Assembly (NCBI GenBank): GCA_031285745.1
Contig: JAITVQ010000286.1
Location: 1-47,889, forward strand
DNA: 47,889 nucleotides
Source: Puniceicoccales bacterium
GTDB taxonomy: Bacteria; Verrucomicrobiota; Verrucomicrobiia; Opitutales; UBA953
Reading direction: 5' to 3'
In this document: in pieces, positions 17,256 through 26,344 of the stretch
Layout of the letters: each line of letters starts with the position of its first letter
Position numbering within the stretch: the stretch's first letter is position 1
Made by a program: the position numbers and the translations under genes
The notes under the pieces: model-generated
Database searches by the model: none
Told to the model about the DNA's origin: nothing
What the model saw: only the letters and a program-made list of their open reading frames with translations

Positions 17256-17274
17256 TGTAGTACGATGTACTACA
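17256..17274. promoter_or_regulatory. Operator-like dyad upstream of cmk
   Basis: TGTAGTAC, a 3-base centre (GAT), then GTACTACA: a perfect 8-bp inverted repeat ending 13 bases before the cmk ATG and 130 bases upstream of paralog D. The position fits a repressor site over the cmk start region or a small RNA hairpin in its leader. The half-site GTAGTA/TACTAC resembles words in BlaI-type operators, but the arms are in the opposite order. Confidence 0.45.
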
Positions 17275-17287
17275 AAAAGAATACTGC

Positions 17288-17959
17288 ATGGGTTCTTCTT
17301 CTTTCATCACCATTGCCATTGATGGCGGCGCGGCTTCGGGCAAGTCGTCCACGAGCCGGGCGCTGTCGTCTCGTTTTGGACTAATGCATGTCGATACCGG
17401 CGCGCATTACCGCACAGTATCCCTGGCCTTGGTTCGGGCTGGAGTAACTCCCGATGATGCCGAGAAAGCGGCGCAGGAATTGAAGTCCATTCCATTGGAT
17501 ACTGTAGTATCGGGAAATAACGCACGATTGGCCATCAATGGTGAAGTTCCCGACGATGCGGATCTAAGGACTCCCGAGATCAATGCCGTGGTGGCCCAGT
17601 TTGCGACGCTGCCCTGTGTACGCCGGTTTCTTTACGATTATCAGCGCGGACAAGTGGCCGTAGCAAAACAACGCGACTTTGCCGGGTTGATCATGGAAGG
17701 TCGCGATATTGGCTCAGTTATTTTGCCGGAGGCTGATCTGCGGTTATTTCTTGAGGCCGATCCAGTGGCACGGGCTGCTCGCCGTGCTGCAGAAGGACGG
17801 GTGGATGCAGTCGCCCAACGGGACAAGATAGATGCCTCTCGGGCGACGGCTCCCTTGGTTTGCCCCGAAGGAGCGACAAAAATAGACAGTACATATCTCA
17901 CGTTGGAAGAAGTCGTGGAGAAAATAGCCGGGATGATTTCGGCATTGTTGAATAAATAG
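17288..17959 (+). CDS. cmk: Cytidylate kinase
   Basis: 223 residues, standard length. P-loop 'GGAASGKSS' (13-21), 'HVDTGAHYRTVSLAL' (the usual DTGAMYR with His for Met), 'LIMEGRDIGSVILPEADLRLFLEAD', the lid 'RAARRAAEG', and 'KIDASRATAPLVCPEGATKIDST' which binds CMP/dCMP. It phosphorylates CMP and dCMP with ATP. It starts at ATG 17288 and is 20 bases before plsC. Confidence 0.95.
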   Translation: MGSSSFITIAIDGGAASGKSSTSRALSSRFGLMHVDTGAHYRTVSLALVRAGVTPDDAEKAAQELKSIPLDTVVSGNNARLAINGEVPDDADLRTPEINAVVAQFATLPCVRRFLYDYQRGQVAVAKQRDFAGLIMEGRDIGSVILPEADLRLFLEADPVARAARRAAEGRVDAVAQRDKIDASRATAPLVCPEGATKIDSTYLTLEEVVEKIAGMISALLNK

Positions 17960-17979
17960 TTTTCAGGTTTTATTTCGCC

Positions 17980-18627
17980 ATGCCTCTCGTTTCGGAGAAT
18001 CCTACCTACACTGTCGTTTACCATGCTGCGCGGTGGTTTGCCGATTTGTTTGGCCGTGTGGATATAAGTGGGCTGGAAAATGTCCCCAATACCGGTTGTA
18101 TCATCGCATGTAATCACCAGAGTTTTATGGATCCACCCCTTGTGGGATGCATAATACCCAAGGAAATATTTTTCTTCGCCCGCAAGACACTCTTTAACAA
18201 TCCTCTGCTCGGGCATATCTTGACAACGTGCAATACGATTCCCGTGGATCGCGATGGTGGTTCGGATGTGGCTGCCTTTAAAAAAGTGTTTTCAGTATTA
18301 AAGTCAGGACATAGTTTATTAATGTTCCCCGAGGGTACGCGAAGCAAGGATGGCAACTTGCAGGAAGCCAAGGCCGGTGTCGGGTTGATTGCCTGTAAAA
18401 CCCAAGTCCCGATACTCCCAGTCCGGGTATTTGGCGCAGAGAAACTACTCCCCCGGGGAAGTTCATTGCCAAGACCAAGCGCACGCGTGTCGGTCATCTT
18501 CAGAAAACCTCTGTTTCCGGCAGAATTTGACCCGGGCGCCAAGCACCCCGAGCGTTTTCTGGAAGCATCCCGGAGGGTCATGGAGAAAATAGCTTCCGCG
18601 GAAGAACTACCCGATGTGATTTTGTAG
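17980..18627 (+). CDS. plsC: 1-acyl-sn-glycerol-3-phosphate acyltransferase
   Basis: 215 residues. The acyltransferase motif HX4D is H46-Q-S-F-M-D51 in 'ACNHQSFMDPPLVG'; the substrate-binding motif 'FPEGTRSKDG' begins at 116; 'PVDRDGG' and 'VPILPVRVFGAEKLLP' are the remaining family blocks. It makes phosphatidic acid at the membrane. Following cmk is a common gene order. A terminator stands 22 bases after the stop. Confidence 0.93.
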   Translation: MPLVSENPTYTVVYHAARWFADLFGRVDISGLENVPNTGCIIACNHQSFMDPPLVGCIIPKEIFFFARKTLFNNPLLGHILTTCNTIPVDRDGGSDVAAFKKVFSVLKSGHSLLMFPEGTRSKDGNLQEAKAGVGLIACKTQVPILPVRVFGAEKLLPRGSSLPRPSARVSVIFRKPLFPAEFDPGAKHPERFLEASRRVMEKIASAEELPDVIL

Positions 18628-18648
18628 AAATCACAGTATGACATAATA

Positions 18649-18680
18649 AAAAAAGCATCCCTAAACAGGGATGCTTTTTT
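18649..18680. terminator. Bidirectional intrinsic terminator
   Basis: AAAAAAGCATCCCT, loop AAAC, AGGGATGCTTTTTT: perfect stem with T-runs on both strands, ending plsC (plus) and dnaN (minus). Confidence 0.93.
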
Positions 18681-18701
18681 GTTATCTTCTTTAAGGAAAG
18701 A

Positions 18702-19826
18702 TCAGTTTAACCGCTGAGGCATGACCACGCAGAGAAAGTCTTCCTTGTTTTTGAAAACACCGGGTGACATGTCGTCCTTGAATTCAAAGTGAACTGTGTC
18801 ATCAGCCAGAGCCTGAAGCGGATCGCTGAGGTACTGCGGATTGAAAGCAATCTGAACCGAAGGACCTTCGTATTTGACGGTCATTTTTTCGTGTGCTTCA
18901 CCAAATTCGGTGCTGGAAGCCGTGATCTCGATTTCGTTGTCCCCCACGATAAGCTTAACAGAGCTGCTCTTGTCGCTGGTCATAATGGCTGCACGCCTGA
19001 CACATTCGAGGAAGAGTTCGCGCTCAATATCCACACGATGGACGGTTTCCTTGGGGATCACCTGACGGTAATTGGGATAGTTACCCTCAACCACTTTGGA
19101 AACAAGGTGAATGTTGTCCACAAGACCGGTGTCATTCTTGGTGACCTGGGTCACAAATGAAACCTGACGATCATTGAAGGAAATTTTTACTTCACCGGCA
19201 TCACCCAGTAAACGCTGCAGTTCGGCAACAGTCTTGGCCGGAAGGATAAGGTTACCCGCTTGGTCTTCACCGATTGTCATCGACTTCGCCGAAGTGGCCA
19301 AACGGCGTCCATCAGTGGCCACCAGCGTCAATTTTTCCTCAGCAAAATTGAAAAATACCCCATTGAGAATGTAGCGATTTTCATCGGTGGACTGGGCATA
19401 AGCCACCTTTTTGAGGAGTCCGAGAAGATCTCCCTGAGCAAGTGTGAAATCGTGCTGATTGGCGAAAGTGGGAAGCGCAGGGAATTGGTCTGCAGCCAAG
19501 CCCATGATTTGAAATACCGAGCCTCCCGAGGTAATTTTTACCCGATTTTGTCCACTGAGTTCAACCGTGGTATCGTTGCTGGGGAGAGCCCGGACGATTG
19601 TCGCAAGCTTTTTGACCGGGAGCGTGATGCTTCCGGTTGTGCTAACCTCAGCCTTGATGCGGGCTCGAATACCGAGATCAAGATTGGTGGTGGTCAGGGA
19701 AACCGTATCACCTTCGGCCTGGATGAGAACGTTGCCCAAAATCGGCATGGATGCACGGGTTCCCACAACATTGGTGACCTGTGAGAGTCCGTTGACAAAA
19801 TGGTCGCGGTTGATTTTGAACTTCAT
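18702..19826 (-). CDS. dnaN: DNA polymerase III beta subunit (sliding clamp)
   Basis: 374 residues with three clamp domains. '[40 protein letters not shown]' region is the N-terminal signature; 'ILNGVFF' and '[10 protein letters not shown]' mark domain 2; '[24 protein letters not shown]' and the terminal 'VVMPQRLN' (family ending MPMRL/MPMR) mark domain 3. It tethers the replicase to DNA as a dimeric ring. dnaA is not next to it, so it is not in the classic dnaA-dnaN arrangement here. Confidence 0.95.
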   Translation of the reverse strand: MKFKINRDHFVNGLSQVTNVVGTRASMPILGNVLIQAEGDTVSLTTTNLDLGIRARIKAEVSTTGSITLPVKKLATIVRALPSNDTTVELSGQNRVKITSGGSVFQIMGLAADQFPALPTFANQHDFTLAQGDLLGLLKKVAYAQSTDENRYILNGVFFNFAEEKLTLVATDGRRLATSAKSMTIGEDQAGNLILPAKTVAELQRLLGDAGEVKISFNDRQVSFVTQVTKNDTGLVDNIHLVSKVVEGNYPNYRQVIPKETVHRVDIERELFLECVRRAAIMTSDKSSSVKLIVGDNEIEITASSTEFGEAHEKMTVKYEGPSVQIAFNPQYLSDPLQALADDTVHFEFKDDMSPGVFKNKEDFLCVVMPQRLN

Positions 19827-20115
19827 GGTGCGCTGAACTTGAGGGGTCGTTTATTGGGAAGCAAACTTTTTGGTGTTCTTAGGTCGATGAACAATGATGT
19901 CATCCTTATTTTTGAAAAGCTAATAAAGAAGGTATTATTTTAAAAAGAGAAGTAGTCTTTATTAGGTGTTGTGAGTAGTGAGAAGAAGTACCTAAGCGGT
20001 TAATTTTTTGATTCTTAAAAGGGATGATTATCGTGAAGAACTTGGTTTGTTTATTTGTGAGGCGAATTGTGAATGAGTTGTTCGCGATGTAATCCAGAGG
20101 TTGTTAACAGGATTT
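19827..20115. other. dnaN upstream gap, no gene
   Basis: 289 bases between dnaN and the downstream end of pssA. AT-rich, with G/T-rich phrases (GTGTTGTGAGTAGTGAGAAG). I see no good DnaA box, tRNA or coding frame. It must hold the dnaN promoter. Confidence 0.5.
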
Positions 20116-21030
20116 TCAGAAAACATCCTCAGAGTTATCCTCATCGACAAGGGTTCCTTCAGCGGTCTTTTTGGGAAACCATTTCTTACGGGCAGTGTAA
20201 ACTATCCCATTGAGTATGAATGCCAAAAATAAACAAGGGATGACATAGGTAAAGTAGTTTATACTGAGGATAAGAATGATAAATATGAGAATGAATGCCT
20301 GTGCTTTTGAACGAGTACTCCAATTGATGTGTTTGAAACTGGGGTAGCGAATATTGCTCACCATGAGATAAGAAATGAGCAAGGTAAGGGGAAGCAGCAG
20401 GGGTGCTATTTTGGATAGATTGGAAGTGGAAATATCGGCTGTGGTAAGCAGAAGAACAAGCGAGGCAATCATGCCTGCAGCAGTCGGGGATGGGAGCCCG
20501 ACAAATTCACCGAGGTTTTTCTTTTTTTCGTTACCGGGAGGAAGAAGCGGGTTGGTAAGGACATTAAAACGTGCCAACCGAATACCCACACAAAGGAGGT
20601 AAATAAAAGCGAAGACCCACCCGAATTCCTTTCCTATGTTTCCCACCCAGCCGAGATTGGCTTCAGGATTGGGGTTAAGGATGAGGAAAAAGACCATGAG
20701 CGCGGGAGCGACACCAAAGGATACGGTATCGGCTATACTGTCGAATTCCGCCCCAAACAATGATTCACGCTTAAAAGTTCGGGCAATACGTCCGTCAAAC
20801 AAGTCAAAGATACATGCGCCCAAGATAAAATAAACGGCGCGTTGGTAATAGAGATTGGAATCAGCGATGTTGACGTATTTAGCCAGAATACAGGAATGAA
20901 TGGAAAGGAATCCACAGAGCATATTTCCCGCAGTAAATAGGTTGGGGAAAAGATAAATACGACTGGCTTCCTCCGCTGTGCGATATTTGGGAGGGTTTCG
21001 GGTAGGCTCGGTTAGGTTGTGCTCGCTCAT
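20116..21030 (-). CDS. pssA: CDP-diacylglycerol-serine O-phosphatidyltransferase
   Basis: 304 residues, integral membrane. The CDP-alcohol phosphotransferase motif is exact: D76-x2-D79-G-x2-A-R84-x8-G93-x3-D97-x3-D101 in 'DLFDGRIARTF' and 'GAEFDSIAD'. 'LFPNLFTAGNMLCGFLSI' precedes it, as in PssA, and at least six more hydrophobic segments follow. It makes phosphatidylserine, precursor of phosphatidylethanolamine. The acidic C-terminal tail (VDEDNSEDVF) is cytoplasmic. PssA rather than PgsA because of the N-terminal block; no psd in the window. Confidence 0.88.
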   Translation of the reverse strand: MSEHNLTEPTRNPPKYRTAEEASRIYLFPNLFTAGNMLCGFLSIHSCILAKYVNIADSNLYYQRAVYFILGACIFDLFDGRIARTFKRESLFGAEFDSIADTVSFGVAPALMVFFLILNPNPEANLGWVGNIGKEFGWVFAFIYLLCVGIRLARFNVLTNPLLPPGNEKKKNLGEFVGLPSPTAAGMIASLVLLLTTADISTSNLSKIAPLLLPLTLLISYLMVSNIRYPSFKHINWSTRSKAQAFILIFIILILSINYFTYVIPCLFLAFILNGIVYTARKKWFPKKTAEGTLVDEDNSEDVF

Positions 21031-21054
21031 GGATGGGTGCAGATACTGGAAGTG

Positions 21055-21402
21055 CTATTTTTTGAGACTGTCCAAGTATTTCCAAAAGGATTGATCCTGC
21101 TCGATTTGTTGTTCTTCGGTAAGGGGAAGTTTCATCCGGAAAACAAAATCGGCCAGACTGTGTTTATGGAGGATAAAGTCGCAGTGAAGAATCTCGTCCT
21201 GAATTTCAAAATAAATACGAAAGTCATTAAAACGGATGCGGTAAAAGGTTTTACCCTCGCGTTGGAAAATACCGATCACACGGTCATTTTTAATGCGTTC
21301 GGGGGTGATGGAGCTGATGATTTCAATCAATTCCATTTGCTCAAGGGTACCGAGTTTATTCATCTCGGCCATGCTTTGGTTGCTAAAGGTTAACTGATAC
21401 AT
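21055..21402 (-). CDS. RelE/ParE-like protein without a visible antitoxin
   Basis: 115 residues from ATG 21402 (MYQLTFSNQSMAEMNKLG); a longer start at 21453 adds 17 residues of weak quality. The middle 'FYRIRFNDFRIYFEIQDEILHCDFIL' has the RelE/ParE toxin pattern (Y-R-x-R-x-x-D-x-R-x-x-Y-E-I). The C-terminus continues with a helix (EEQQIEQDQSFWKYLDSLKK) unusual for small toxins. Upstream lies the terminator of the DUF5069 gene and no antitoxin-sized gene; downstream, 24 bases away, is pssA. It may be a domesticated fold member. Fold likely, toxicity unproven. Confidence 0.7.
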   Translation of the reverse strand: MYQLTFSNQSMAEMNKLGTLEQMELIEIISSITPERIKNDRVIGIFQREGKTFYRIRFNDFRIYFEIQDEILHCDFILHKHSLADFVFRMKLPLTEEQQIEQDQSFWKYLDSLKK

Positions 21403-21478
21403 CCAAGGTGTTTGTTTCTGGAGACAGGACAACCTATCAGGCGAGACAGGCAACAGCTAAAAACGGGTCGAATACAGA

Positions 21479-21523
21479 TAAAAAAATCCGCCATAACAAT
21501 TATGCCATGGCGGATTTTTTAAT
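21479..21523 (-). terminator. Intrinsic terminator of the DUF5069 gene
   Basis: AAAAAATCCGCCA at 21481-21493 pairs with TGGCGGATTTTTT ending near 21520. It lies downstream of the DUF5069 stop on the minus strand and insulates the RelE-like gene from it. Confidence 0.85.
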
Positions 21524-21543
21524 AGGAAAGCAGGGTTTATAAG

Positions 21544-21993
21544 TTACGCCTTGCCGCCAAAGGTGACGAAATCGTCGAGATCGAGGAGATCAAACCAGAC
21601 GCCAATGTCTTCGCGCTTGGGGGCCAGCTCTTTGTGCACACTATGGAAGAACTCGCGGCTGTCGATGGTGTTCGTGGGGCGGGTGTCCTGATAAGAGGAC
21701 CAGCAAGCTACTTCATGAGGAAGGCGCTTGAACTTGGCATTGGCTTCAATCCAAGCAAGGAGTTCTCCGTCGCCTTTTCCGGCAGCAACTTCGGCTTTAA
21801 ACTTTTCAGCATCAAGGCCGACAAACTGGATGAATTGCTGGTCGAGGGGACAGGCATAATGGTATTCACCTTGGGTTCCGGCGATAACGGCCCGGCATTT
21901 GTCGATCATGCGAGGAAGAATAACGTAACCGCCCAAGCGCGCGCGGGCGCTACGGGGAGGACGTTTGGTGAGGTCGGTAGGAGGAGTAACCAT
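21544..21993 (-). CDS. DUF5069 protein
   Basis: 149 residues, soluble. 'DLTKRPPRSARARLGGYVILPRMIDKCRAVIAGTQGEYHY' region matches the opening of DUF5069, a family common in Verrucomicrobia and Planctomycetes and of unknown function. Later 'QQFIQFVGLDAEKFKAEVAAG' and 'EVACWSSYQDTRPTNTIDSREFF' follow the family layout. Divergently transcribed from ccsA across about 150 bases. Confidence 0.82.
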   Translation of the reverse strand: MVTPPTDLTKRPPRSARARLGGYVILPRMIDKCRAVIAGTQGEYHYACPLDQQFIQFVGLDAEKFKAEVAAGKGDGELLAWIEANAKFKRLPHEVACWSSYQDTRPTNTIDSREFFHSVHKELAPKREDIGVWFDLLDLDDFVTFGGKA

Positions 21994-22139
21994 GATGTTA
22001 TGATGTTTGTTTTGTTATAGTTTGGAAAGATGTCAGGATATACCGGAAATGGGAAAGGCCAAGCGATTAGGCAAAAATTATGGAAGTTTTTCCCAAGAGC
22101 AGTTGCCAAAATGTCACAGTCGGACCATTGAGTATAAGC

Positions 22140-22997
22140 ATGGATATTTCCGCGAGGGAACTATTGATAGGTGGGACGTTGTGCTACGGGGTGGCCTTTG
22201 GTGCAGCGATCATTTGTCAGCGTTTCGAGTCCAAACCGGCTCGGTGGGTTCCGATGGCATTATTGTGGGTTGGTTTTTTGGTTCAATTTGGCGGACTTTT
22301 TCAGCGAGGGGAAGAGACCCATGTGTTTCCCTTGGGAAATACCTTTGAGCTATTGCAGATGTTTGCCTGGGGAGTTGTTGCGCTCAGCGGATTTTTGCGA
22401 CTGACGTTCTCATTGCGGTTGCCAGTGTCGTTTATTGCCGCCCTAGCCGCCTTGATCGGAGCATGTTCTTTTGCCAATCCAAACTGGGATCATGCGGCTT
22501 CCACGATATACCGGGGCAATCCTTGGGTGGAGTTCCATGTCGTAATGATTATTCTGGGATACTGTTTCTTTGCCGCCCAAGCGTTGAACAGTGTCGTGTT
22601 TCTTTTGCAGGATTATAGCTTGAAGCACCGGCGGTTCACCGGAGTTTTTCGTCTTTTGCCGTCACTGCGCCAGGTAGATCAGGTAGGCGTCCAGCTGCTG
22701 GCAGCAGGCGTGTGCCTTCTCACGCTCGGGATGATTGTCGGAGTGGCTAATTTTTCCGTGACGGCGCCGAGTTCCAGTACCGTGATCAAGCTTTTATGCG
22801 CGATTGTGGTTTGGATCGGCTATGGGGTCGTGTTGTTCCTGCGGCAGAAAAAGAGTCTAAGAGGGCCTCGTTTTGCCTTGGCATCACTGCTGATGTTTTT
22901 GATTGCCCTCATCACGCTTTGGCCGGCGAATGCCGCCCGCCCTTCGGGACTTGCGGAAACAACGCCGGTCTCCTCCACCTCGACAGTTGCGCCGTGA
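22140..22997 (+). CDS. Cytochrome c assembly (CcsA/HemX-type) membrane protein
   Basis: 285 residues from ATG 22140 (MDISARELLIGGTLCYG); an ATG at 22080 is in frame but less likely. About eight transmembrane helices. It holds the family's tryptophan-rich haem-handling region in reduced form and conserved histidines ('NPWVEFHVVMIILGYCFFAAQALNS'). HemX/CcsA-like proteins are often encoded just before hemA, as here; the stop overlaps the hemA GTG start as GTGA. A role in haem handling or GluTR control is the family's suggested function, not shown by the sequence. Confidence 0.8.
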   Translation: MDISARELLIGGTLCYGVAFGAAIICQRFESKPARWVPMALLWVGFLVQFGGLFQRGEETHVFPLGNTFELLQMFAWGVVALSGFLRLTFSLRLPVSFIAALAALIGACSFANPNWDHAASTIYRGNPWVEFHVVMIILGYCFFAAQALNSVVFLLQDYSLKHRRFTGVFRLLPSLRQVDQVGVQLLAAGVCLLTLGMIVGVANFSVTAPSSSTVIKLLCAIVVWIGYGVVLFLRQKKSLRGPRFALASLLMFLIALITLWPANAARPSGLAETTPVSSTSTVAP

Positions 22998-24055
22998 ACC
23001 AGACGGAACATACATTGTCCGTGCTTTCCTGCACGCATGAGACTGCTCCCATGGAGGTGCGGGAAAGGTTCGCGATTCCTGCCGAGCGGGTCGGAGATTT
23101 TTACATCCAACTAAACAGACTGCCGGATGTCGCAGAGTCGGTGGTGATCAATACCTGCAACCGGGTGGAGATCTACACGGTGACAAACAAAGGCGACTCA
23201 ACGAAAGAGGTGGTCGACCTGCTGGTCGAGCACAACGGCCTGGATCCCCAATTGGTCGACAAGCATACCCGCCACCTGCAAGGGTTGTCTGCAGTGGAGC
23301 ATCTTTTCCACGTCGCGGCGGGTATTGATTCGCAGATGGTGGGCGAGACGGAAATACTGGGGCAGATCAAGGATGCCTACGCGGACGCGCTGGCCCGCCA
23401 GGCTACGGGGAATGTGCTTAACCGGACTTTTCAGAAAAGTTTTCAGGCTGCGGCCTGGGCCCATACGCATACCGGTATCGGGCATGGACAGGTCAGCGTG
23501 GGGAATATCGCGGTGGAGTTGGCGATGCGGATTTTTGGTGATCTGGCTGACAGCCGGGTCTTGGTGCTTGGGACAGGCGAGGTGGGGCGCAAGACAGCCC
23601 AGGCTTTTGCCTCGCGGGGTGCCCGGAATCTGACCGTGGCCAGCCGGACTTTCGAAAACGCCCGTGCCTTGGCCAAAGAGATCGGTGGCGGTGCGGTGGA
23701 GATGTCGGCAGCCCTGGCAACCTTGGGTCGGCATGATATCATCATCGGGTCATCCGCAGTGACAGTACCGTTGGTGAATGAGTCGGAATTGCGAACTGCT
23801 GCGGAAGAGCGCCAGGGCGATCCATTGTTTCTTATTGATCTTGGGTTGCCGCGAAATTTTCCACCGGCAAATACGGGGTTGCGAGGAGTCTATCTCTACA
23901 ATCTCGACGATCTTTCGGCCATTGCGAACGAGAATCTGCGCTCGCGTCTGGCCGAGGTGGAAAAAGCGAAAACAGCCATGTCTTCACGGGCTGCCCGATT
24001 GTGGGAAAAAATCTGCAACAGCCTGTCTTCTGCTTCAAAAGAGAACCGTGTTTAA
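22994..24055 (+). CDS. hemA: Glutamyl-tRNA reductase (short form)
   Basis: 353 residues from GTG 22994, which overlaps the ccsA stop; a longer upstream frame would run inside ccsA. 'SCTHETAPMEVRERFAIP' and the catalytic cysteine C55 in 'VINTCNRVEIYT' form the catalytic domain; 'HLFHVAAGIDSQMVGETEILGQIKDAY' is the strongest signature; 'VLVLGTGEVGRKTAQAFASRG' is the NADPH site. It reduces glutamyl-tRNA(Glu) to glutamate-1-semialdehyde, the start of C5 tetrapyrrole synthesis. The C-terminal dimerisation domain is only about 40 residues, shorter than in most bacteria (about 420 total); short forms are known in Chlamydiae. Confidence 0.92.
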   Translation: MNQTEHTLSVLSCTHETAPMEVRERFAIPAERVGDFYIQLNRLPDVAESVVINTCNRVEIYTVTNKGDSTKEVVDLLVEHNGLDPQLVDKHTRHLQGLSAVEHLFHVAAGIDSQMVGETEILGQIKDAYADALARQATGNVLNRTFQKSFQAAAWAHTHTGIGHGQVSVGNIAVELAMRIFGDLADSRVLVLGTGEVGRKTAQAFASRGARNLTVASRTFENARALAKEIGGGAVEMSAALATLGRHDIIIGSSAVTVPLVNESELRTAAEERQGDPLFLIDLGLPRNFPPANTGLRGVYLYNLDDLSAIANENLRSRLAEVEKAKTAMSSRAARLWEKICNSLSSASKENRV

Positions 24056-24114
24056 GGGGATTTTTACATTAAAAAGTTGGATATAAAAAGGAGACCCCGA
24101 TACACTACATCCGT

Positions 24115-24444
24115 ATGAAATATGTTCTCCTGGCCATCGCGATCCTTGCCGAAGTCATCGGAACCTCAGCGCTCAAGACTTCCGAAAGTTTTACTAAATT
24201 ATGGCCCTCCCTGATGGTGATAATTTGCTATGGGGTTGCCTTTTACTGTCTTTCCCGGGTGCTGGACTCAATTCCTGTCGGGATTGCCTATGCGATCTGG
24301 TCGGGAGCCGGGATAGCTGCAATTACCGCCATCGGGTGGTTTTTCTTTAAACAAAGTCTGGACGCCCCTGCCCTGTTGGGCATTGGGCTTATCATTGCCG
24401 GAGTCGTTATCCTGAATGTCTTTTCGAAGTCGGCAGTCCACTAA
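24115..24444 (+). CDS. EmrE-type small multidrug resistance transporter
   Basis: 109 residues, four transmembrane helices, very close in pattern to EmrE. The substrate/proton glutamate is E13 in '[13 protein letters not shown]'; '[20 protein letters not shown]' is the conserved helix-3 block. It exchanges protons for lipophilic cations such as quaternary ammonium compounds. It stands alone after hemA with 59 bases between. Confidence 0.92.
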   Translation: MKYVLLAIAILAEVIGTSALKTSESFTKLWPSLMVIICYGVAFYCLSRVLDSIPVGIAYAIWSGAGIAAITAIGWFFFKQSLDAPALLGIGLIIAGVVILNVFSKSAVH

Positions 24445-24459
24445 TCACACAATTTCATC

Positions 24460-24885
24460 ATGGAATCCCGCATCAGCATTATCACTCTTGGCGTGGCCGA
24501 TCTCGCCCGGGCCATTGTTTTTTATCGTGACGGATTAGGTTTTCCGACCGTTTCCAAAGTGGAGGACGGCATCGCCTTTTTCACCACGGGAGGAACCCGT
24601 CTGGCGCTCTATCCGTTGGATAAATTGGCGGAGGATGCCGGGTGCCCCGGGTGCTCCAAGGGGAGTTTTGGCGGCGTTACCCTGGCTCATAATGTTCGGA
24701 AAAAAGAAGAAGTGGATGAGGTGTTGAAATTGGCGGAAAATGCGGGAGCGAAAATCATCAAACCGGCCCAAGATGCGTTTTGGGGCGGATACCACGGCTA
24801 TTTTTCCGATCCCGACGGACATTACTGGGAAGTTGCCTGGGGCCCAATGTTCACTTTTGACGAAACAGGTGCTTTGATCTTTTAA
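24460..24885 (+). CDS. VOC-family (glyoxalase/dioxygenase fold) protein
   Basis: 141 residues with two paired beta-alpha-beta modules: 'ISIITLGVADLARAIVFYRDGLGF' and 'GVTLAHNVRKKEEVDEVLKLAENAGAKIIKPAQDAFWGGYHGYFSDPDGHYWEVAWGP' region. The DPDGHYWEV tail carries the usual metal-ligand Glu. Substrate cannot be read from the sequence. It lies 15 bases after the EmrE-like gene, so they may form an operon. Confidence 0.85.
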   Translation: MESRISIITLGVADLARAIVFYRDGLGFPTVSKVEDGIAFFTTGGTRLALYPLDKLAEDAGCPGCSKGSFGGVTLAHNVRKKEEVDEVLKLAENAGAKIIKPAQDAFWGGYHGYFSDPDGHYWEVAWGPMFTFDETGALIF

Positions 24886-24913
24886 CCTGTGCGATTCGGG
24901 TACAACTTCACTC

Positions 24914-26278
24914 ATGGCCATGCAGACTATTCTCATAGTAGATGACGAAAAAAACACCCGCGAAGGGCTTCGTGCCGCGCTGGAGGGAAACTATGAGCTA
25001 TTCATGGCGCGTGATGCCGATGAAGCCATTCGTCTCCTGGATGCGGAGAAGTTCGACATTGTGCTGACGGATTTGCGCATGGCCGGGAAATCGGGCCTGA
25101 GTGTGATCGATAAAACACTGTCTTTGCCGAACAAACCCGTCTGCATCATGATGACGGCCTATGGCAATGTGGAGACGGCAGTGGAAGCCATGCGTCGCGG
25201 CGCCTACGATTTTCTCACCAAGCCGCTCAATTTGGAGAAGTTGGAATTGGTTATCCAGCGGGCGCTCAAGAGCCGCCGCGTGGAGGAGGAGAACAAGGAA
25301 CTTCATCAACGTCTCGACAAGAAATTCAACCTGGCCGGGATAGTTGGAAACAGCGCCGCGTTGACCCGTGTGGTTGAGCAGGTCCGGCAGGTTGCCCAAT
25401 CGAAAGCCACCGTGCTCTTGCTGGGAGAAACTGGCACCGGCAAGGAGCTGTTTGCCCAGATGATCCACCAGAACAGCCAGCGTGTGTCGGGGCCGTTTGT
25501 GCCTGTGCATTGCGCTGCCTTGCCTGCGAATCTTTTGGAAAGCGAACTGTTCGGTTACGAGAAAGGGGCGTTTACCGGGGCTGTCGAACGTCGGATCGGA
25601 CGTTTTGAGGCTGCCGATGGAGGCACACTGTTTTTGGATGAAATCGGAGAAATCGACGCAACCACACAGGTCAAGTTGCTCCGCTTTTTGGAAACGCGCG
25701 CGGTGGAGCGACTCGGCTCGCATAAGCAGATTCAACTGGATGTGCGCCTGGTTTGCGCGACCAACAAGAACCTGACGGAGATGGTGCAAAAAGGGACTTT
25801 CCGCGAGGATCTCTTTTACCGTCTGGGCGTGGTCCAGATCACGTTGCCTTCCCTGCGCGAAAGACCGGACGATGTTCCGTTACTGTTGAATCATTATCTC
25901 CAGTATTTCTCCAAGGAAAACAGTCTGCCCGCGCCCAAGCTCAAGCCCGATGCGCAAAAGTTGCTCTCGGCTTACGCCTGGCCGGGGAATATTCGCGAGT
26001 TGCGCAATCTATGTGAAAACCTCGTGGTCATGCGCAATGGTGGCGAAGTTGGCGAGTACGACCTCGACCAGCGTTTTCACAATGCCAGTGTTAGCCCTGA
26101 GGCGGCGGCAGTGCCGTCACCCAAGAGCCCGCTTTCCCGCGAGGAGAACGAAAAACGTCTGCTTCGCCAGGCTCTTCTCGAAGCCAAGGGGAACCGGACC
26201 AAGGCTGCCGAGTTGATGGGCATTTCCCGGCGAACCTTGCACCGCAAATTGCTCCAGTGGCCGGACTTGGATGTGTAG
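24914..26278 (+). CDS. NtrC-type sigma-54-dependent response regulator
   Basis: 454 residues in three parts. Receiver (1-118): acidic pair D10-D11, phosphoacceptor D53 in 'IVLTDLRM', K103 in 'FLTKPL'. AAA+ domain: Walker A GETGTGKE (171-178), sigma-54 contact GAFTGA (218-223), Walker B '[12 protein letters not shown]', and '[12 protein letters not shown]'. C-terminal Fis-type helix-turn-helix: '[17 protein letters not shown]'. It activates sigma-54 promoters when phosphorylated. No histidine kinase is adjacent, so it is an orphan here. I found no convincing -24/-12 promoter in front of the next gene. Confidence 0.95.
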   Translation: MAMQTILIVDDEKNTREGLRAALEGNYELFMARDADEAIRLLDAEKFDIVLTDLRMAGKSGLSVIDKTLSLPNKPVCIMMTAYGNVETAVEAMRRGAYDFLTKPLNLEKLELVIQRALKSRRVEEENKELHQRLDKKFNLAGIVGNSAALTRVVEQVRQVAQSKATVLLLGETGTGKELFAQMIHQNSQRVSGPFVPVHCAALPANLLESELFGYEKGAFTGAVERRIGRFEAADGGTLFLDEIGEIDATTQVKLLRFLETRAVERLGSHKQIQLDVRLVCATNKNLTEMVQKGTFREDLFYRLGVVQITLPSLRERPDDVPLLLNHYLQYFSKENSLPAPKLKPDAQKLLSAYAWPGNIRELRNLCENLVVMRNGGEVGEYDLDQRFHNASVSPEAAAVPSPKSPLSREENEKRLLRQALLEAKGNRTKAAELMGISRRTLHRKLLQWPDLDV

Positions 26279-26344
26279 ACTGGCCTATGGTCGTAGGCTT
26301 CCAACACGCTTGCCCTTGTTGGCATAACCCTTTTCCTCTTGTTC

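Noticed and set aside
19827-20115. Replication origin next to dnaN
   Set aside because: No DnaA boxes within one mismatch that I could find; dnaA is not adjacent.
22796-22993. Upstream extension of hemA
   Set aside because: Lies inside ccsA; family similarity starts at GTG 22994, which overlaps the ccsA stop.
26279-26344. Sigma-54 promoter before the PstS-like gene
   Set aside because: TTGGCATAACCCTTTTC has the -24 GG but lacks the -12 GC at the right spacing.
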